A stretch of 64,000 nt of DNA from Pseudomonas helmanticensis (lineage in GTDB: Bacteria; Pseudomonadota; Gammaproteobacteria; Pseudomonadales; Pseudomonadaceae): NCBI RefSeq assembly GCF_900182985.1, contig NZ_FXUY01000001.1, positions 4,661,501 through 4,725,500 on the forward strand, read 5' to 3'. The notes beneath the pieces are model-generated. The model searched no databases, was not told the DNA's origin, and saw nothing but the letters and a program-made list of their open reading frames with translations. The position numbers were made by a program, and so were the translations under genes. Positions 47,321-57,318 of the stretch are shown here, piece after piece. Positions within the stretch are counted from its first letter, which is position 1. The number at the start of each line of letters is the position of its first letter.

Positions 47321-47536
47321 ATGACTATTAAAGCCATCAACGTGCGCAACCAGTTCAAAGGCTCGATCAAGGAAATCGTCCTCGGCGACGTGCTGTCGGA
47401 AATCGACGTGCAGACCGCTTCGGGTATCGTCACTTCGGTGATCACCACCCGTTCGGTCAAGGAGCTGGAACTGGTGGTGGGCAGCGAAGTGATTGCCTTT
47501 GTGAAATCCACCGAGGTGTCGATCGCCAAGTTGTAA
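47321..47536 (+). CDS. ssuF: Molybdopterin-binding (Mop/TOBE) protein SsuF
   Basis: SsuF is a 71-residue molbindin-like protein: IKAINVRNQFKGSIKEIVLG, then VDVQTASG-type strand and ELVVGSEVIAFVKSTEVSIAKL. In P. putida ssuF is needed for growth on some sulfonates and sulfate esters, though its role is unresolved. The ATG at 47321 is preferred over an earlier start that would overlap ssuB. It ends the operon before a strong terminator. Confidence 0.93.
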   Translation: MTIKAINVRNQFKGSIKEIVLGDVLSEIDVQTASGIVTSVITTRSVKELELVVGSEVIAFVKSTEVSIAKL

Positions 47537-47550
47537 GCCGGTGAGTAAAA

Positions 47551-47587
47551 AACAACCCCGGAGGGCGTGAGCCCTTCGGGGTTTTTG
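47551..47587 (+). terminator. Intrinsic terminator of ssu operon
   Basis: AACCCCGGAGGG (47554-47565), loop CGTGAG, CCCTTCGGGGTT (47572-47583), then TTT. A 12-bp stem with one G-U pair. Confidence 0.93.
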
Positions 47588-47600
47588 TGTCTTGAAGAGC

Positions 47601-47634
47601 AAAAGATCGCAGCCTTCGGCAGCTCCTACAGGGG
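47601..47634. repeat. Single REP, family A
   Basis: One arm of the family A element (AGATCGCAGCCTTCGGCAGC) without an inverted partner, 14 bp beyond the ssu terminator. Confidence 0.8.
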
Positions 47635-47648
47635 ATTGCGTTCCAATG

Positions 47649-47752
47649 TGATCGTTCCCACGCTCCGCGTGGGAATGCCTCTAGGGACGCTCCGCGTCCA
47701 GTGACGCGGAGCGTCACGGGCTGCATTCCCACGCAGAGCGTGGGAACGATCA
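47649..47752. repeat. Inverted repeat, family E (GATCGTTCCCACGC type)
   Basis: Arms 47649-47678 and 47723-47752, near-perfect, contain ATCGTTCCCACGC and GCGTGGGAATGC. The centre holds a second nested inverted pair (GGACGCTCCGCGTCC and GACGCGGAGCGTC). Between convergent ssuF and the TetR gene. Confidence 0.88.
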
Positions 47753-47756
47753 TGTC

Positions 47757-48383
47757 TCAGCGTTTAGGCAGATACGGCGGCAGATACAGGCCGATATAGG
47801 CATCAAACACGCGCATCCCTTCCTCCGCCATGCGCGGTGTGATCTGCCCGTGCTGCTGCACCGAACGCGCGTAAACCCGGTCACCCAACTCCATTGCCAA
47901 GGCAAACACATCGACATCCTCCGGCAGCCTCGGCAACTCGAAGTGATGATCGAACAGCTTGTGCATCAGGTCACCCAGCTCAAGGTCGTGCTGGCGGTCA
48001 GCCTGCGTCACTTCGGTCAGACCATGTTGCGCGAGGATCAACTGGCGAGCAGCGGCATCTTCGCCGTAGATCTCCAGCATGCGTTGCTCGACCAGCCGCG
48101 ACAGATCACGCCAGTCGCGCAAGGCATCGTGATCGATCGGCGCTTGCAGGCAGGCACGGAATGCGGCGTGCACATCCGCCGTCAGCGCTTCGAGCAACGC
48201 CGGCACACTGGCGAAGAAGTGATACACGGAGGAGGGTGGAATCTGCGCGCGCTCGGCGACGCTGTAGATCGACAGACTCGCCACGCCCTCGGCGGCCAGC
48301 AGCGTGCGTGCGGCATCGAGTATCGAATCGATCCGTGCCTGGCTGCGGGCACGGGGTTTGCGAACGGGGGCGGGTCGCGTCAT
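47757..48383 (-). CDS. TetR-family transcriptional regulator
   Basis: This is a 208-residue regulator. The N-terminal HTH (about residues 18-65) shows SQARIDSILDAARTLLAAEGVASLSIYSVAERAQIPPSSVYHFF, divided here as a single helix-turn-helix; the ligand domain follows. The ATG at 48381-48383 follows GGAG; a longer reading frame upstream runs through a REP element and is rejected. It is downstream of and co-directional with the spuI gene beyond a terminator; its target is unclear. Confidence 0.92.
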   Translation of the reverse strand: MTRPAPVRKPRARSQARIDSILDAARTLLAAEGVASLSIYSVAERAQIPPSSVYHFFASVPALLEALTADVHAAFRACLQAPIDHDALRDWRDLSRLVEQRMLEIYGEDAAARQLILAQHGLTEVTQADRQHDLELGDLMHKLFDHHFELPRLPEDVDVFALAMELGDRVYARSVQQHGQITPRMAEEGMRVFDAYIGLYLPPYLPKR

Positions 48384-48447
48384 GGAAGTCTCCTGCGGGG
48401 CAGCGGGCATTGTACGAGCCGGTTCCTTTGTTGTCTTGTCGGCCGCC

Positions 48448-48537
48448 ATCGCTGGCAGGCCAGCTCCCACACAGATCTGTGTCGAACACAAAACTGAGTG
48501 CACAACAGAAACCTGTGGGAGCTGGCCTGCCGGCGAT
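48448..48537. repeat. Inverted REP pair, family F (GAGCTGGCCTGCCGGCGAT type)
   Basis: 24-nt arms (48448-48471 and 48514-48537), one mismatch, contain GGAGCTGGCCTGC. Sits in the gap upstream of the TetR gene. Confidence 0.88.
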
Positions 48538-48583
48538 CCGCCACAGGCGGCCATTAATTACGGTCTTGGATTTGTCCAAGTCA

Positions 48584-48620
48584 TAAAAAAACGCCGCTGG
48601 CTGCAAGAGCCGACGGCGTT
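48584..48620 (-). terminator. Intrinsic terminator of spuI
   Basis: On the minus strand ACGCCGTCGGCT (48619-48608), loop CTTGC, AGCCAGCGGCGT, then TTTTTT. It lies 21 bp beyond the spuI stop. Confidence 0.92.
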
Positions 48621-48640
48621 CTGTTTGGCGCTACAACCGC

Positions 48641-50017
48641 TTACACGGTATGCAGATACCAGTTGTACTCAAGGTCGGAGATGGAGTGTTCGAACTCCTC
48701 CAGCTCGCTTTCCTTGCAGGCGACGAAGATATCGATGTACTTCGGATCGATGTACTTGGCCATCACCTCGCTGTCGTCCAGCTCGCGCAGGGCATCGCGC
48801 AAGTTGTTCGGCAGGCTTTGCTCGTTCTGCTCGTAGCTGTTGCCTTCGACAGGCGCGCCCGGCTCGATCTTGTTGGTCAGACCGTGGTGCACGCCGGCCA
48901 GTACCGAAGCCATCAGCAGGTACGGGTTGGCGTCGGCACCGGCCACACGGTGTTCGATACGTACGGCATCGGACGAGCCGGTCGGTACGCGAATCGCCAC
49001 GGTGCGGTTGTCGAGGCCCCAGCACGGCGAGTTCGGCACGTAGAACTGTGCGCCGAAACGACGGTAGGAGTTGACGTTCGGGCAGAGGAAAGCCATCTGC
49101 GCGGGCAGGGTCTCGAGCACACCGCCGATCGCGTGACGCAGCGCGGCGTTCTGCTCGGGATCCTCGCTGGCAAAAATGTTTTTGCCTTCTTTATCCAGAA
49201 TCGAGATGTGTACGTGCAGACCATTACCTGCCTGGCCCGGATAAGGCTTGGCCATGAAGGTGGTGTCCATTTCATGGTCGTAGGCGATGTTCTTGATCAG
49301 ACGCTTGAGCAGTACTGCGTAGTCGCACGCCTTGATCGGGTCGGCGACGTGGTGCAGGTTCACTTCGAACTGCGCCGGGGCACTTTCCTTGACGATGGCG
49401 TCGGCCGGGATGCCTTGCTCTTTGGCACCTTCCAGAATGTCCTGGAGGCAGTCGACGTATTCGTCGAGGTCGTCGATCAGGTAGACCTGTGTCGAGTGCG
49501 GACGTTTGCCGGAAACCGGTGAGCGTGGCGGTTGCGGACGACCGTTCACGTTCTCCTGGTCGATCAGGTAGAACTCGAGTTCGAACGCGGCGCAAATGGT
49601 CAGGCCCATTTCATCGAACTTGCGCACCACGTTAGCCAGCACTTCTCGCGGGTCGGCAAAGAATGGCTGGCCTTCGAGTTCGTGCATGGTCATCAACAGT
49701 TGCGCGGTAGGGCGCTTCTGCCATGGCTCGTTGCACAGGGTGTCGGGGATTGGATAGCAGATACGATCGGCGTCGCCGATGTCCAGGCCCAGGCCGGTGC
49801 TTTCCACCGTCGAACCATTGATATCCAGAGCAAATAGAGAGGCCGGCAGGTTGATGCCTTTCTCGTAAACCTTGTGGAGGCTGGTGCGTTCAATGCGCTT
49901 GCCGCGCACCACACCATTCATATCCGCAATCAGAAGGTCAACGTACAGAACCTCAGGATGTTCCTTAAGGAACGCGTTCGCTTCGTTAAGCTGAACGGCA
50001 CGCGGGGGTACCGACAT
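48641..50017 (-). CDS. spuI: Glutamine-synthetase-like gamma-glutamylpolyamine synthetase (SpuI)
   Basis: This enzyme ligates glutamate to a polyamine with ATP (PuuA-like), the first step of polyamine breakdown by the gamma-glutamyl route. The 458-residue product shows glutamine-synthetase motifs: AAFELEFYLI, then VNLHHVADPIKACDYAVLLKRL, TFMAKPYPGQAGNGLHVHIS, and the ATP-site region RIEHRVAGADANPYL. It is divergent from the spuA remnant and spuB, the second such ligase. The order matches what I recall of spuI in P. aeruginosa. Confidence 0.9.
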   Translation of the reverse strand: MSVPPRAVQLNEANAFLKEHPEVLYVDLLIADMNGVVRGKRIERTSLHKVYEKGINLPASLFALDINGSTVESTGLGLDIGDADRICYPIPDTLCNEPWQKRPTAQLLMTMHELEGQPFFADPREVLANVVRKFDEMGLTICAAFELEFYLIDQENVNGRPQPPRSPVSGKRPHSTQVYLIDDLDEYVDCLQDILEGAKEQGIPADAIVKESAPAQFEVNLHHVADPIKACDYAVLLKRLIKNIAYDHEMDTTFMAKPYPGQAGNGLHVHISILDKEGKNIFASEDPEQNAALRHAIGGVLETLPAQMAFLCPNVNSYRRFGAQFYVPNSPCWGLDNRTVAIRVPTGSSDAVRIEHRVAGADANPYLLMASVLAGVHHGLTNKIEPGAPVEGNSYEQNEQSLPNNLRDALRELDDSEVMAKYIDPKYIDIFVACKESELEEFEHSISDLEYNWYLHTV

Positions 50018-50043
50018 GATGCAACACCTTTGTTGTTAAAAAT

Positions 50044-50056
50044 ATCAATCATTGAT
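50044..50056. promoter_or_regulatory. Palindrome upstream of spuI
   Basis: ATCAAT-C-ATTGAT, a perfect 6-bp-arm palindrome 27 bp before the spuI ATG. The 278-bp divergent region 50018-50295 otherwise holds T-rich tracts but no recognised gene. Regulator unknown. Confidence 0.4.
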
Positions 50057-50295
50057 CTTTTCTGGTTTCAGTCAACCCGAACGGCATGCCGAAGTCAAGC
50101 GAGGCCTTTTTTGCCCTAAAAAAGCGCTGTGAGGGCATTTATGGGGCACTTTGAGGCGTTTTTTTGTCTCTGGGACGCTTGGCACCCGCGGGCTTGAGCA
50201 GGCCGTGTTGTATTTTTTACGGGGGTGTTGTGTAAAAAAATGAACAAGGCTAAGCTCGGATCAAACCCATAACAGCAATAATACCGGGGTGCTTC

Positions 50296-50664
50296 ATGTC
50301 TCGCCTGCCGTTAATCGGCATCACCGACTGCTCGCAACAGTCCGGTCTGCATGCTTATCACATCAGTGGCGACAAATCCGTCCGTAACGCAGCCAGCATG
50401 GCGCGCGGTCCGTTGACGACAGTCTCGTCGGCAACAGGCAAAACGGCAGCGTCCGATATTCTGGACGTACGACAAGGCATCCCGTTTATGGCGTTCCCCT
50501 CCAATATAGATCGCTTTCACCTCCAAAGCCTGTGCCGCTTCCCAAGTGGTGCTCACGATTCTGCACGCCTTGCTGCTCGTCTTCAGTGTGCACAGGAAAT
50601 GCAACGCCAGCGTAAAGGGCAGGTAAGCTCCTCTTTCATTGTCTATGCGCGGTGCCTGGCGTAA
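50296..50664 (+). pseudogene. spuA: Truncated and degraded spuA (puuD-like gamma-glutamyl hydrolase) remnant
   Basis: PuuD/SpuA enzymes hydrolyse gamma-glutamyl-GABA-type intermediates using a Cys-His-Glu triad. This 122-codon frame starts MSRLPLIGITDCSQQSGLHAYHISGDK-like, almost exactly as full-length PuuD. It stays roughly colinear through SDILD, FPSNIDRFH and GAHDSAR, as compared from memory, but with many non-conservative changes. After about residue 93 some 30 residues are missing: the nucleophile elbow GICRG is gone, and reading resumes near QEM before ending at an unrelated stop. The C-terminal half with the His and Glu is absent (full length is about 250-270 residues). It sits where intact spuA lies in other pseudomonads. 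Expression of a short non-catalytic protein remains possible. Confidence 0.85.
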
Positions 50665-50759
50665 GCCCGCACTGCGCACAAGCAAGCCCCCTTTAACGCG
50701 ACGCCCCGGCGTCAAACTTTGCCTGACACTACGTCAGGAGACTCAGCCCAGAGGCATCT

Positions 50760-52118
50760 ATGAGTAACAACCTCGACCAGCTCACCGATTGGTTGAAAGA
50801 CCACAAGATCACAGAAGTCGAATGCATGATCGCCGACTTGACCGGTATCACCCGTGGCAAGATTTCGCCGACCAACAAGTTCATCGCCGAAAAAGGCATG
50901 CGCCTGCCAGAAAGCGTGCTGTTGCAGACCGTGACCGGCGATTACGTCGAAGACGACATCTATTACGAACTGCTCGACCCGGCCGACATCGACATGATCT
51001 GCCGCCCCGATCAGAACGCCGTGTACCTGGTGCCGTGGGCCATCGAGCCGACCGCGCAGGTGATTCACGACACCTACGACAAGCAAGGCAATCCGATCGA
51101 GCTGTCGCCGCGCAACGTCCTCAAGAAAGTCCTCAAACTCTATGCCGACAAGGGCTGGCAGCCGATCGTGGCGCCGGAAATGGAGTTCTACCTGACCAAG
51201 CGCAGCGACGACCCTGACTATCCGTTGCAGCCGCCAATCGGTCGCTCGGGCCGTCCGGAAATCGGGCGTCAGTCGTTCTCCATTGAAGCGGCGAACGAAT
51301 TCGATCCGCTGTTCGAAGACGTCTACGACTGGTGCGAACTGCAGGAGCTGGACCTCGACACGCTGATCCACGAAGACGGCACGGCGCAGATGGAAATCAA
51401 CTTCCGTCACGGCGATGCACTGTCGCTGGCCGACCAGATTCTGGTGTTCAAGCGCACCATGCGTGAAGCCGCACTCAAGCACGACGTGGCCGCGACCTTT
51501 ATGGCCAAGCCGATGACGGGCGAGCCGGGCAGTGCGATGCACTTGCACCAGAGCATCATCGACATCGAGACCGGCAAGAACGTTTTCTCCAATGAAGACG
51601 GCACCATGAGCCAGCTGTTCCTGCACCACATCGGTGGTTTGCAGAAACTGATTCCCGAGCTGTTGCCGCTGTTCGCACCGAACGTCAATTCGTTCCGCCG
51701 CTTCCTGCCGGACACCTCGGCACCGGTGAACGTCGAGTGGGGCGAAGAGAACCGCACCGTCGGCCTGCGCGTGCCGGATGCCGGCCCGCAGAACCGTCGC
51801 GTGGAAAACCGTCTGCCGGGCGCCGACGCCAACCCGTACCTGGCGATTGCCGCGAGCCTGCTCTGCGGCTACATCGGCATGGTCGAGGGCCTCAACCCGA
51901 GCGCACCGGTGGTCGGTCGTGGTTATGAACGCCGCAACCTGCGCCTGCCGCTGACCATCGAAGACGCGCTGGAGCGCATGGAAAACAGCTCGACCGTCGA
52001 GAAATACCTGGGCAAAACTTTCATCACTGGCTACGTCGCGGTCAAGCGGGCCGAGCATGAAAACTTCAAGCGCGTGATCAGTTCGTGGGAGCGTGAGTAC
52101 CTGCTCTTCGCCGTCTGA
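50760..52118 (+). CDS. spuB: Glutamine-synthetase-like gamma-glutamylpolyamine synthetase SpuB
   Basis: This is the second PuuA-type ligase at the locus, 452 residues. It shows PEMEFYLTKRSDDPDYP, HEDGTAQMEINFRHGDAL, TFMAKPMTGEPGSAMHLHQS and RVENRLPGADANPYL. The N-terminal domain (ECMIADLTGITRGKI) matches the PuuA class rather than biosynthetic GlnA. It is followed by spuC after 57 bp with a hairpin in the gap. Confidence 0.93.
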   Translation: MSNNLDQLTDWLKDHKITEVECMIADLTGITRGKISPTNKFIAEKGMRLPESVLLQTVTGDYVEDDIYYELLDPADIDMICRPDQNAVYLVPWAIEPTAQVIHDTYDKQGNPIELSPRNVLKKVLKLYADKGWQPIVAPEMEFYLTKRSDDPDYPLQPPIGRSGRPEIGRQSFSIEAANEFDPLFEDVYDWCELQELDLDTLIHEDGTAQMEINFRHGDALSLADQILVFKRTMREAALKHDVAATFMAKPMTGEPGSAMHLHQSIIDIETGKNVFSNEDGTMSQLFLHHIGGLQKLIPELLPLFAPNVNSFRRFLPDTSAPVNVEWGEENRTVGLRVPDAGPQNRRVENRLPGADANPYLAIAASLLCGYIGMVEGLNPSAPVVGRGYERRNLRLPLTIEDALERMENSSTVEKYLGKTFITGYVAVKRAEHENFKRVISSWEREYLLFAV

Positions 52119-52124
52119 TACGCC

Positions 52125-52151
52125 AGGCGCGGCCCTCAAAAAGCCGCGCCT
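52125..52151 (+). repeat. Intercistronic hairpin spuB-spuC
   Basis: AGGCGCGGC (52125-52133), 9-nt loop, GCCGCGCCT (52143-52151), no U-run. Probably affects mRNA stability rather than ending transcription. Confidence 0.7.
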
Positions 52152-52175
52152 TCACCGATAACAAGGAGAATTGGC

Positions 52176-53540
52176 ATGACCAGCAACAATCCGCAAACCC
52201 GCGAGTGGCAAGCACTCAGCAATGATCACCACCTGGCGCCGTTCAGCGACTTCAAGCAGCTGAAAGAAAAAGGCCCGCGGATCATCACCAACGCCAAGGG
52301 CGTTTACCTGTGGGACAGCGAAGGCAACAAGATCCTCGACGGCATGGCCGGTCTGTGGTGTGTCGCCATCGGTTACGGTCGCGATGAACTGGCCGATGCC
52401 GCCGCCAAACAGATGCGCGAACTGCCGTACTACAACCTGTTCTTCCAGACCGCGCACCCGCCGGCACTGGAACTGGCCAAGTCGATTGCCGACGTCGCGC
52501 CAGAAGGCATGAACCACGTGTTCTTCACCGGTTCCGGCTCCGAAGGCAACGACACCATGCTGCGTATGGTTCGTCACTATTGGGCGATCAAGGGCCAGCC
52601 GAACAAGAAAGTCATCATCAGCCGCAAGAACGGTTATCACGGTTCGACCGTGGCCGGCGCGAGCCTCGGTGGCATGACGTATATGCACGAACAAGGCGAC
52701 TTGCCGATCCCGGGCATCGTCCACATCGCGCAACCGTACTGGTTCGCTGAAGGTGGCGACATGTCCCCGGAAGAGTTCGGCATCTGGGCGGCCAATCAGC
52801 TGGAAGAGAAGATTCTCGAAGTTGGCGTCGACAACGTCGGTGCCTTTATTGCCGAGCCGATCCAGGGTGCCGGTGGCGTGATCATTCCGCCCGACAGCTA
52901 CTGGCCGCGCATCAAGGAAATCCTCGCCAAGTACGACATCCTCTTCGTCGCCGACGAAGTGATCTGCGGTTTCGGCCGTACCGGTGAGTGGTTCGGCAGC
53001 GATTTCTACGACCTCAAACCCGACATGATGACCATCGCCAAAGGCCTGACGTCCGGCTACATCCCGATGGGTGGCCTGATCGTTCGCGACAGCGTTGTTG
53101 CGGTGCTCAACGAAGGCGGCGATTTCAACCACGGCTTCACCTACTCCGGTCACCCGGTGGCGGCAGCGGTGGGTCTGGAAAACATCCGCATTCTGCGCGA
53201 TGAAAAAATTATCGAGAATGCGCACAACGAAACGGCACCGTATTTGCAGAAACGTCTGCGGGAACTGAACGATCACCCATTGGTGGGTGAAGTTCGCGGT
53301 GTCGGTCTGTTGGGCGCGATCGAGCTGGTGCAGGACAAGGCCACTCGCAAGCGTTACGAAGGCAAGGGTGTCGGCATGATCTGCCGCCAGTTCTGCTTCG
53401 ACAACGGCCTGATCATGCGCGCTGTGGGCGACACCATGATCATCGCGCCGCCGCTGGTCATCAGCAAGGCGGAGATCGATGAGCTGGTTACAAAGGCACG
53501 TAAATGCCTGGATCTGACCCTCAGTGCGTTGCAAGGCTAA
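52176..53540 (+). CDS. spuC: Polyamine (putrescine/pyruvate) aminotransferase SpuC
   Basis: SpuC transfers the amino group of putrescine or related amines to pyruvate, giving aminobutyraldehyde. The 454-residue class III PLP aminotransferase has [20 protein letters not shown], the PLP Asp in [15 protein letters not shown], and the Schiff-base lysine in [20 protein letters not shown] precedes the ATG. Downstream are the transporter genes. Confidence 0.95.
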   Translation: MTSNNPQTREWQALSNDHHLAPFSDFKQLKEKGPRIITNAKGVYLWDSEGNKILDGMAGLWCVAIGYGRDELADAAAKQMRELPYYNLFFQTAHPPALELAKSIADVAPEGMNHVFFTGSGSEGNDTMLRMVRHYWAIKGQPNKKVIISRKNGYHGSTVAGASLGGMTYMHEQGDLPIPGIVHIAQPYWFAEGGDMSPEEFGIWAANQLEEKILEVGVDNVGAFIAEPIQGAGGVIIPPDSYWPRIKEILAKYDILFVADEVICGFGRTGEWFGSDFYDLKPDMMTIAKGLTSGYIPMGGLIVRDSVVAVLNEGGDFNHGFTYSGHPVAAAVGLENIRILRDEKIIENAHNETAPYLQKRLRELNDHPLVGEVRGVGLLGAIELVQDKATRKRYEGKGVGMICRQFCFDNGLIMRAVGDTMIIAPPLVISKAEIDELVTKARKCLDLTLSALQG

Positions 53541-53551
53541 GTGCTAGGCTC

Positions 53552-53617
53552 TGAGCGGGGGAGCCGCGGCGCTCTCGCTCAAAGCTGTCAGAAAGGCTGG
53601 TCTTTTCTTGAAAGACC
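53552..53617 (+). repeat. Two intercistronic hairpins spuC-spuD
   Basis: First hairpin: TGAGCG...CGCTCA (53552-53557 with 53576-53581), with nested GAGC/GCTC. Second: GGTCTTT (53599-53605), TCTTG, AAAGACC (53611-53617). Neither has a clear U-run. The spuC-spuD gap is 171 bp. Confidence 0.65.
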
Positions 53618-53711
53618 GCCTCGGATCTTGCCAGACTAGCCGCGGTTCCAGTTGTCCGGGTTCGGCCGCTGAACAAAGTGGTTCAAAAAAGAAAAATTTG
53701 GAGCATTACGC

Positions 53712-54824
53712 ATGAAGGCATTAGGCAAAAAGCTCGCTGGCAAGACTCTGCTCGCCATGTCCCTGATGGGAATCATGGCGGCTGCGGCTCAGGCGGACGA
53801 CAAGGTGTTGCACGTCTACAACTGGTCCGACTACATCGCCCCGGACACCATCAAGAAGTTTGAAGACGAGTCGGGCATCAAAGTCGTCTACGACGTCTTC
53901 GACAGCAACGAAACCCTCGAAGCCAAACTGCTCGCAGGCAAGTCCGGCTACGACATCGTCGTACCGTCGAACAACTTCCTCGCCAAACAGATCAAGGCCG
54001 GTGTCTACCAGAAGCTGGACAAGTCCAAGCTGCCTAACTGGAAGAACCTCAACACTGATTTGCTCAAAGCCGTGTCGGTCAGCGACCCGGGCAACGAGCA
54101 CGCTTTCCCGTACATGTGGGGCTCGATCGGCATCGGCTTCAACGCCGAGAAGGTCAAGGCTGCACTGGGCGCCGATGCACCTGTCGATTCGTGGGACCTG
54201 ATCTTCAAGCCGGAAAACGCTGCCAAGCTGAAATCCTGCGGCATCAGCCTGCTCGACTCGCCAACCGAGATGATCCCGGTGGCGCTGCACTACCTGGGCC
54301 TGCCAACCGACAGCCAGAAGAAAGAAGACATCGACAAGGCTGAAGCGCTGATCATGAAGGTCCGTCCTTCGATCGCCTACTTCCACTCGTCCAAGTACAT
54401 CTCTGACCTGGCCAACGGCAACATCTGTGTGGCCGTGGGTTACTCGGGTGACATCTACCAGGCCAAGTCCCGCGCGGCTGAAGCCGGTGACAAGGTGAAA
54501 GTCAGCTACAACATTCCGAAAGAAGGTGCCGGCAGCTTCTACGACATGGTCGCCATCCCTAAAGATGCCGAAAACGTCGAAGGCGCCTACAAGTTCATGA
54601 CCTTCCTGCAGAAGCCGGAAATCATGGCGGAAATCACCAACGCTGTGCGCTTCCCGAACGGTAACGCCGCTGCAACCCCGCTGGTTGATAAAGACATCAC
54701 CAGCGATCCGGGCGTTTACCCACCGGCTGACGTGCTGGCCAAGCTGTACGCGATTGCCGACTTGCCGGCCGCGACCCAGCGCATCCTGACCCGCAGCTGG
54801 ACCAAGATCAAATCGGGCAAATAA
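53712..54824 (+). CDS. spuD: Putrescine-binding periplasmic protein SpuD
   Basis: SpuD is a PotF-like receptor; the P. aeruginosa homologue prefers putrescine. The 370-residue product has a signal peptide (residues 1-28, ending AAQA), then [20 protein letters not shown] and [20 protein letters not shown]. The aromatic/acidic cage positions, for example [21 protein letters not shown], are in place. A downstream paralogue, spuE, is very similar, implying a tandem duplication. Confidence 0.93.
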   Translation: MKALGKKLAGKTLLAMSLMGIMAAAAQADDKVLHVYNWSDYIAPDTIKKFEDESGIKVVYDVFDSNETLEAKLLAGKSGYDIVVPSNNFLAKQIKAGVYQKLDKSKLPNWKNLNTDLLKAVSVSDPGNEHAFPYMWGSIGIGFNAEKVKAALGADAPVDSWDLIFKPENAAKLKSCGISLLDSPTEMIPVALHYLGLPTDSQKKEDIDKAEALIMKVRPSIAYFHSSKYISDLANGNICVAVGYSGDIYQAKSRAAEAGDKVKVSYNIPKEGAGSFYDMVAIPKDAENVEGAYKFMTFLQKPEIMAEITNAVRFPNGNAAATPLVDKDITSDPGVYPPADVLAKLYAIADLPAATQRILTRSWTKIKSGK

Positions 54825-54842
54825 GCCGGTTTGCAGCAACAA

Positions 54843-54878
54843 CCGCTGGCCGTCGTCCCCCGCGAAGGCGGCCAGCGG
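54843..54878 (+). repeat. Intercistronic hairpin spuD-spuE
   Basis: CCGCTGGCCG (54843-54852) pairs with CGGCCAGCGG (54869-54878). It lies just after the spuD stop and may protect the spuD message. Confidence 0.75.
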
Positions 54879-54891
54879 ATTAATTAAATGA

Positions 54892-56109
<1,218 letters not shown>

Positions 56110-56175
56110 AGCACACACTATCCTGGGTTCGCCTTGCGGGGCGGACTGCATTGTTTTTTTCTGGGAGTTTCGTAA

Positions 56176-57318
56176 ATGGCAGTTGCCTCCGGCGCCTATA
56201 AGAAAGCCCTCGAGGGCGACCAGACACCGAAACAGGTGTTGGTCAAAATCGACCGGGTCACGAAGAAGTTCGACGAGACGATTGCCGTGGACGATGTGTC
56301 CCTGGAAATCAAGAAGGGCGAGATCTTCGCCCTGCTCGGCGGTTCGGGATCGGGCAAATCCACTCTGCTGCGGATGCTGGCAGGGTTCGAACGGCCCACG
56401 GAGGGGCGCATTTTTCTCGACGGCGTCGACATCACCGACATGCCGCCGTACGAGCGACCGATCAACATGATGTTCCAGTCGTACGCCTTGTTCCCGCACA
56501 TGACCGTGGCACAGAACATTGCCTTCGGCCTCAAGCAGGACAAGATTCCGGCGGCTGAAGTCGACGCCCGCGTGGCCGAGATGCTCAAGCTCGTACAGAT
56601 GAGCCAGTACGCCAAGCGCAAGCCGCATCAACTGTCTGGCGGTCAGCGTCAGCGTGTGGCACTGGCGCGTTCGCTGGCCAAGCGGCCGAAGCTGTTGCTG
56701 CTCGACGAGCCGATGGGCGCACTGGATAAAAAACTGCGTTCGCAAATGCAGCTGGAGCTGGTCGAGATCATCGAGCGCGTGGGTGTGACCTGCGTGATGG
56801 TGACGCACGACCAGGAAGAGGCCATGACCATGGCCGAGCGCATCGCGATCATGCACCTGGGCTGGATCGCCCAGATCGGCAGCCCGATCGACATCTACGA
56901 AACCCCGACCAGCCGTCTGGTCTGTGAATTCATCGGCAACGTCAACATTTTCGAAGGCGAAGTGATCGACGACGCCGAAGGCCACGCGACCATCACCTGC
57001 AAGGACCTCGACCGGCAGATCTACGTCGGCCACGGCATCAGCACCTCGGTGCAGGACAAGTCGGTCACCTACGCGATCCGTCCGGAGAAACTGCTGGTCA
57101 CCGCCGATCAACCGACCTGCGAGTACAACTGGTCGAGCGGCAAGGTGCATGACATCGCCTACCTAGGCGGTCACTCGGTTTTCTACGTCGAGTTGCCGAG
57201 CGGCAAGCTGGTGCAATCCTTCGTTGCCAACGCCGAACGCCGCGGCGCACGTCCAACCTGGGGCGATCAGGTTTACGTGTACTGGGAAGACGACAGCGGC
57301 GTGGTACTTCGCTCATGA
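56176..57318 (+). CDS. spuF: Polyamine ABC transporter ATP-binding protein SpuF
   Basis: This PotG-like ATPase has 380 residues. Walker A GGSGSGKSTLLRMLAG lies near 55-70, Q-loop MMFQSYALFPHMTV, signature LSGGQRQRVALARSL, Walker B LLLLDEPMGALDK, and a C-terminal TOBE regulatory domain (about 290-380). GGGAG precedes the ATG. It overlaps spuG by 4 bp. Confidence 0.96.
   Translation: MAVASGAYKKALEGDQTPKQVLVKIDRVTKKFDETIAVDDVSLEIKKGEIFALLGGSGSGKSTLLRMLAGFERPTEGRIFLDGVDITDMPPYERPINMMFQSYALFPHMTVAQNIAFGLKQDKIPAAEVDARVAEMLKLVQMSQYAKRKPHQLSGGQRQRVALARSLAKRPKLLLLDEPMGALDKKLRSQMQLELVEIIERVGVTCVMVTHDQEEAMTMAERIAIMHLGWIAQIGSPIDIYETPTSRLVCEFIGNVNIFEGEVIDDAEGHATITCKDLDRQIYVGHGISTSVQDKSVTYAIRPEKLLVTADQPTCEYNWSSGKVHDIAYLGGHSVFYVELPSGKLVQSFVANAERRGARPTWGDQVYVYWEDDSGVVLRS

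Noticed and set aside
47637..47757. An insertion-sequence end beside the TetR gene
   Set aside because: No transposase frame or target-site duplication; the structure is a nested intergenic repeat (family E).
48384..48554. A longer TetR protein beginning at 48554
   Set aside because: The added 57 residues would be translated from a REP element; GGAG and the family N-terminus support the start at 48383.
50160..50185. A sigma-54 promoter (TGGCAC...TTGAG) before the spuA remnant
   Set aside because: The spacing between the GG and GC elements does not fit, and the -12 element is not TTGC.
50311..50715. A 134-codon minus-strand frame over the spuA remnant
   Set aside because: The plus strand shows clear PuuD similarity; the minus frame has none.
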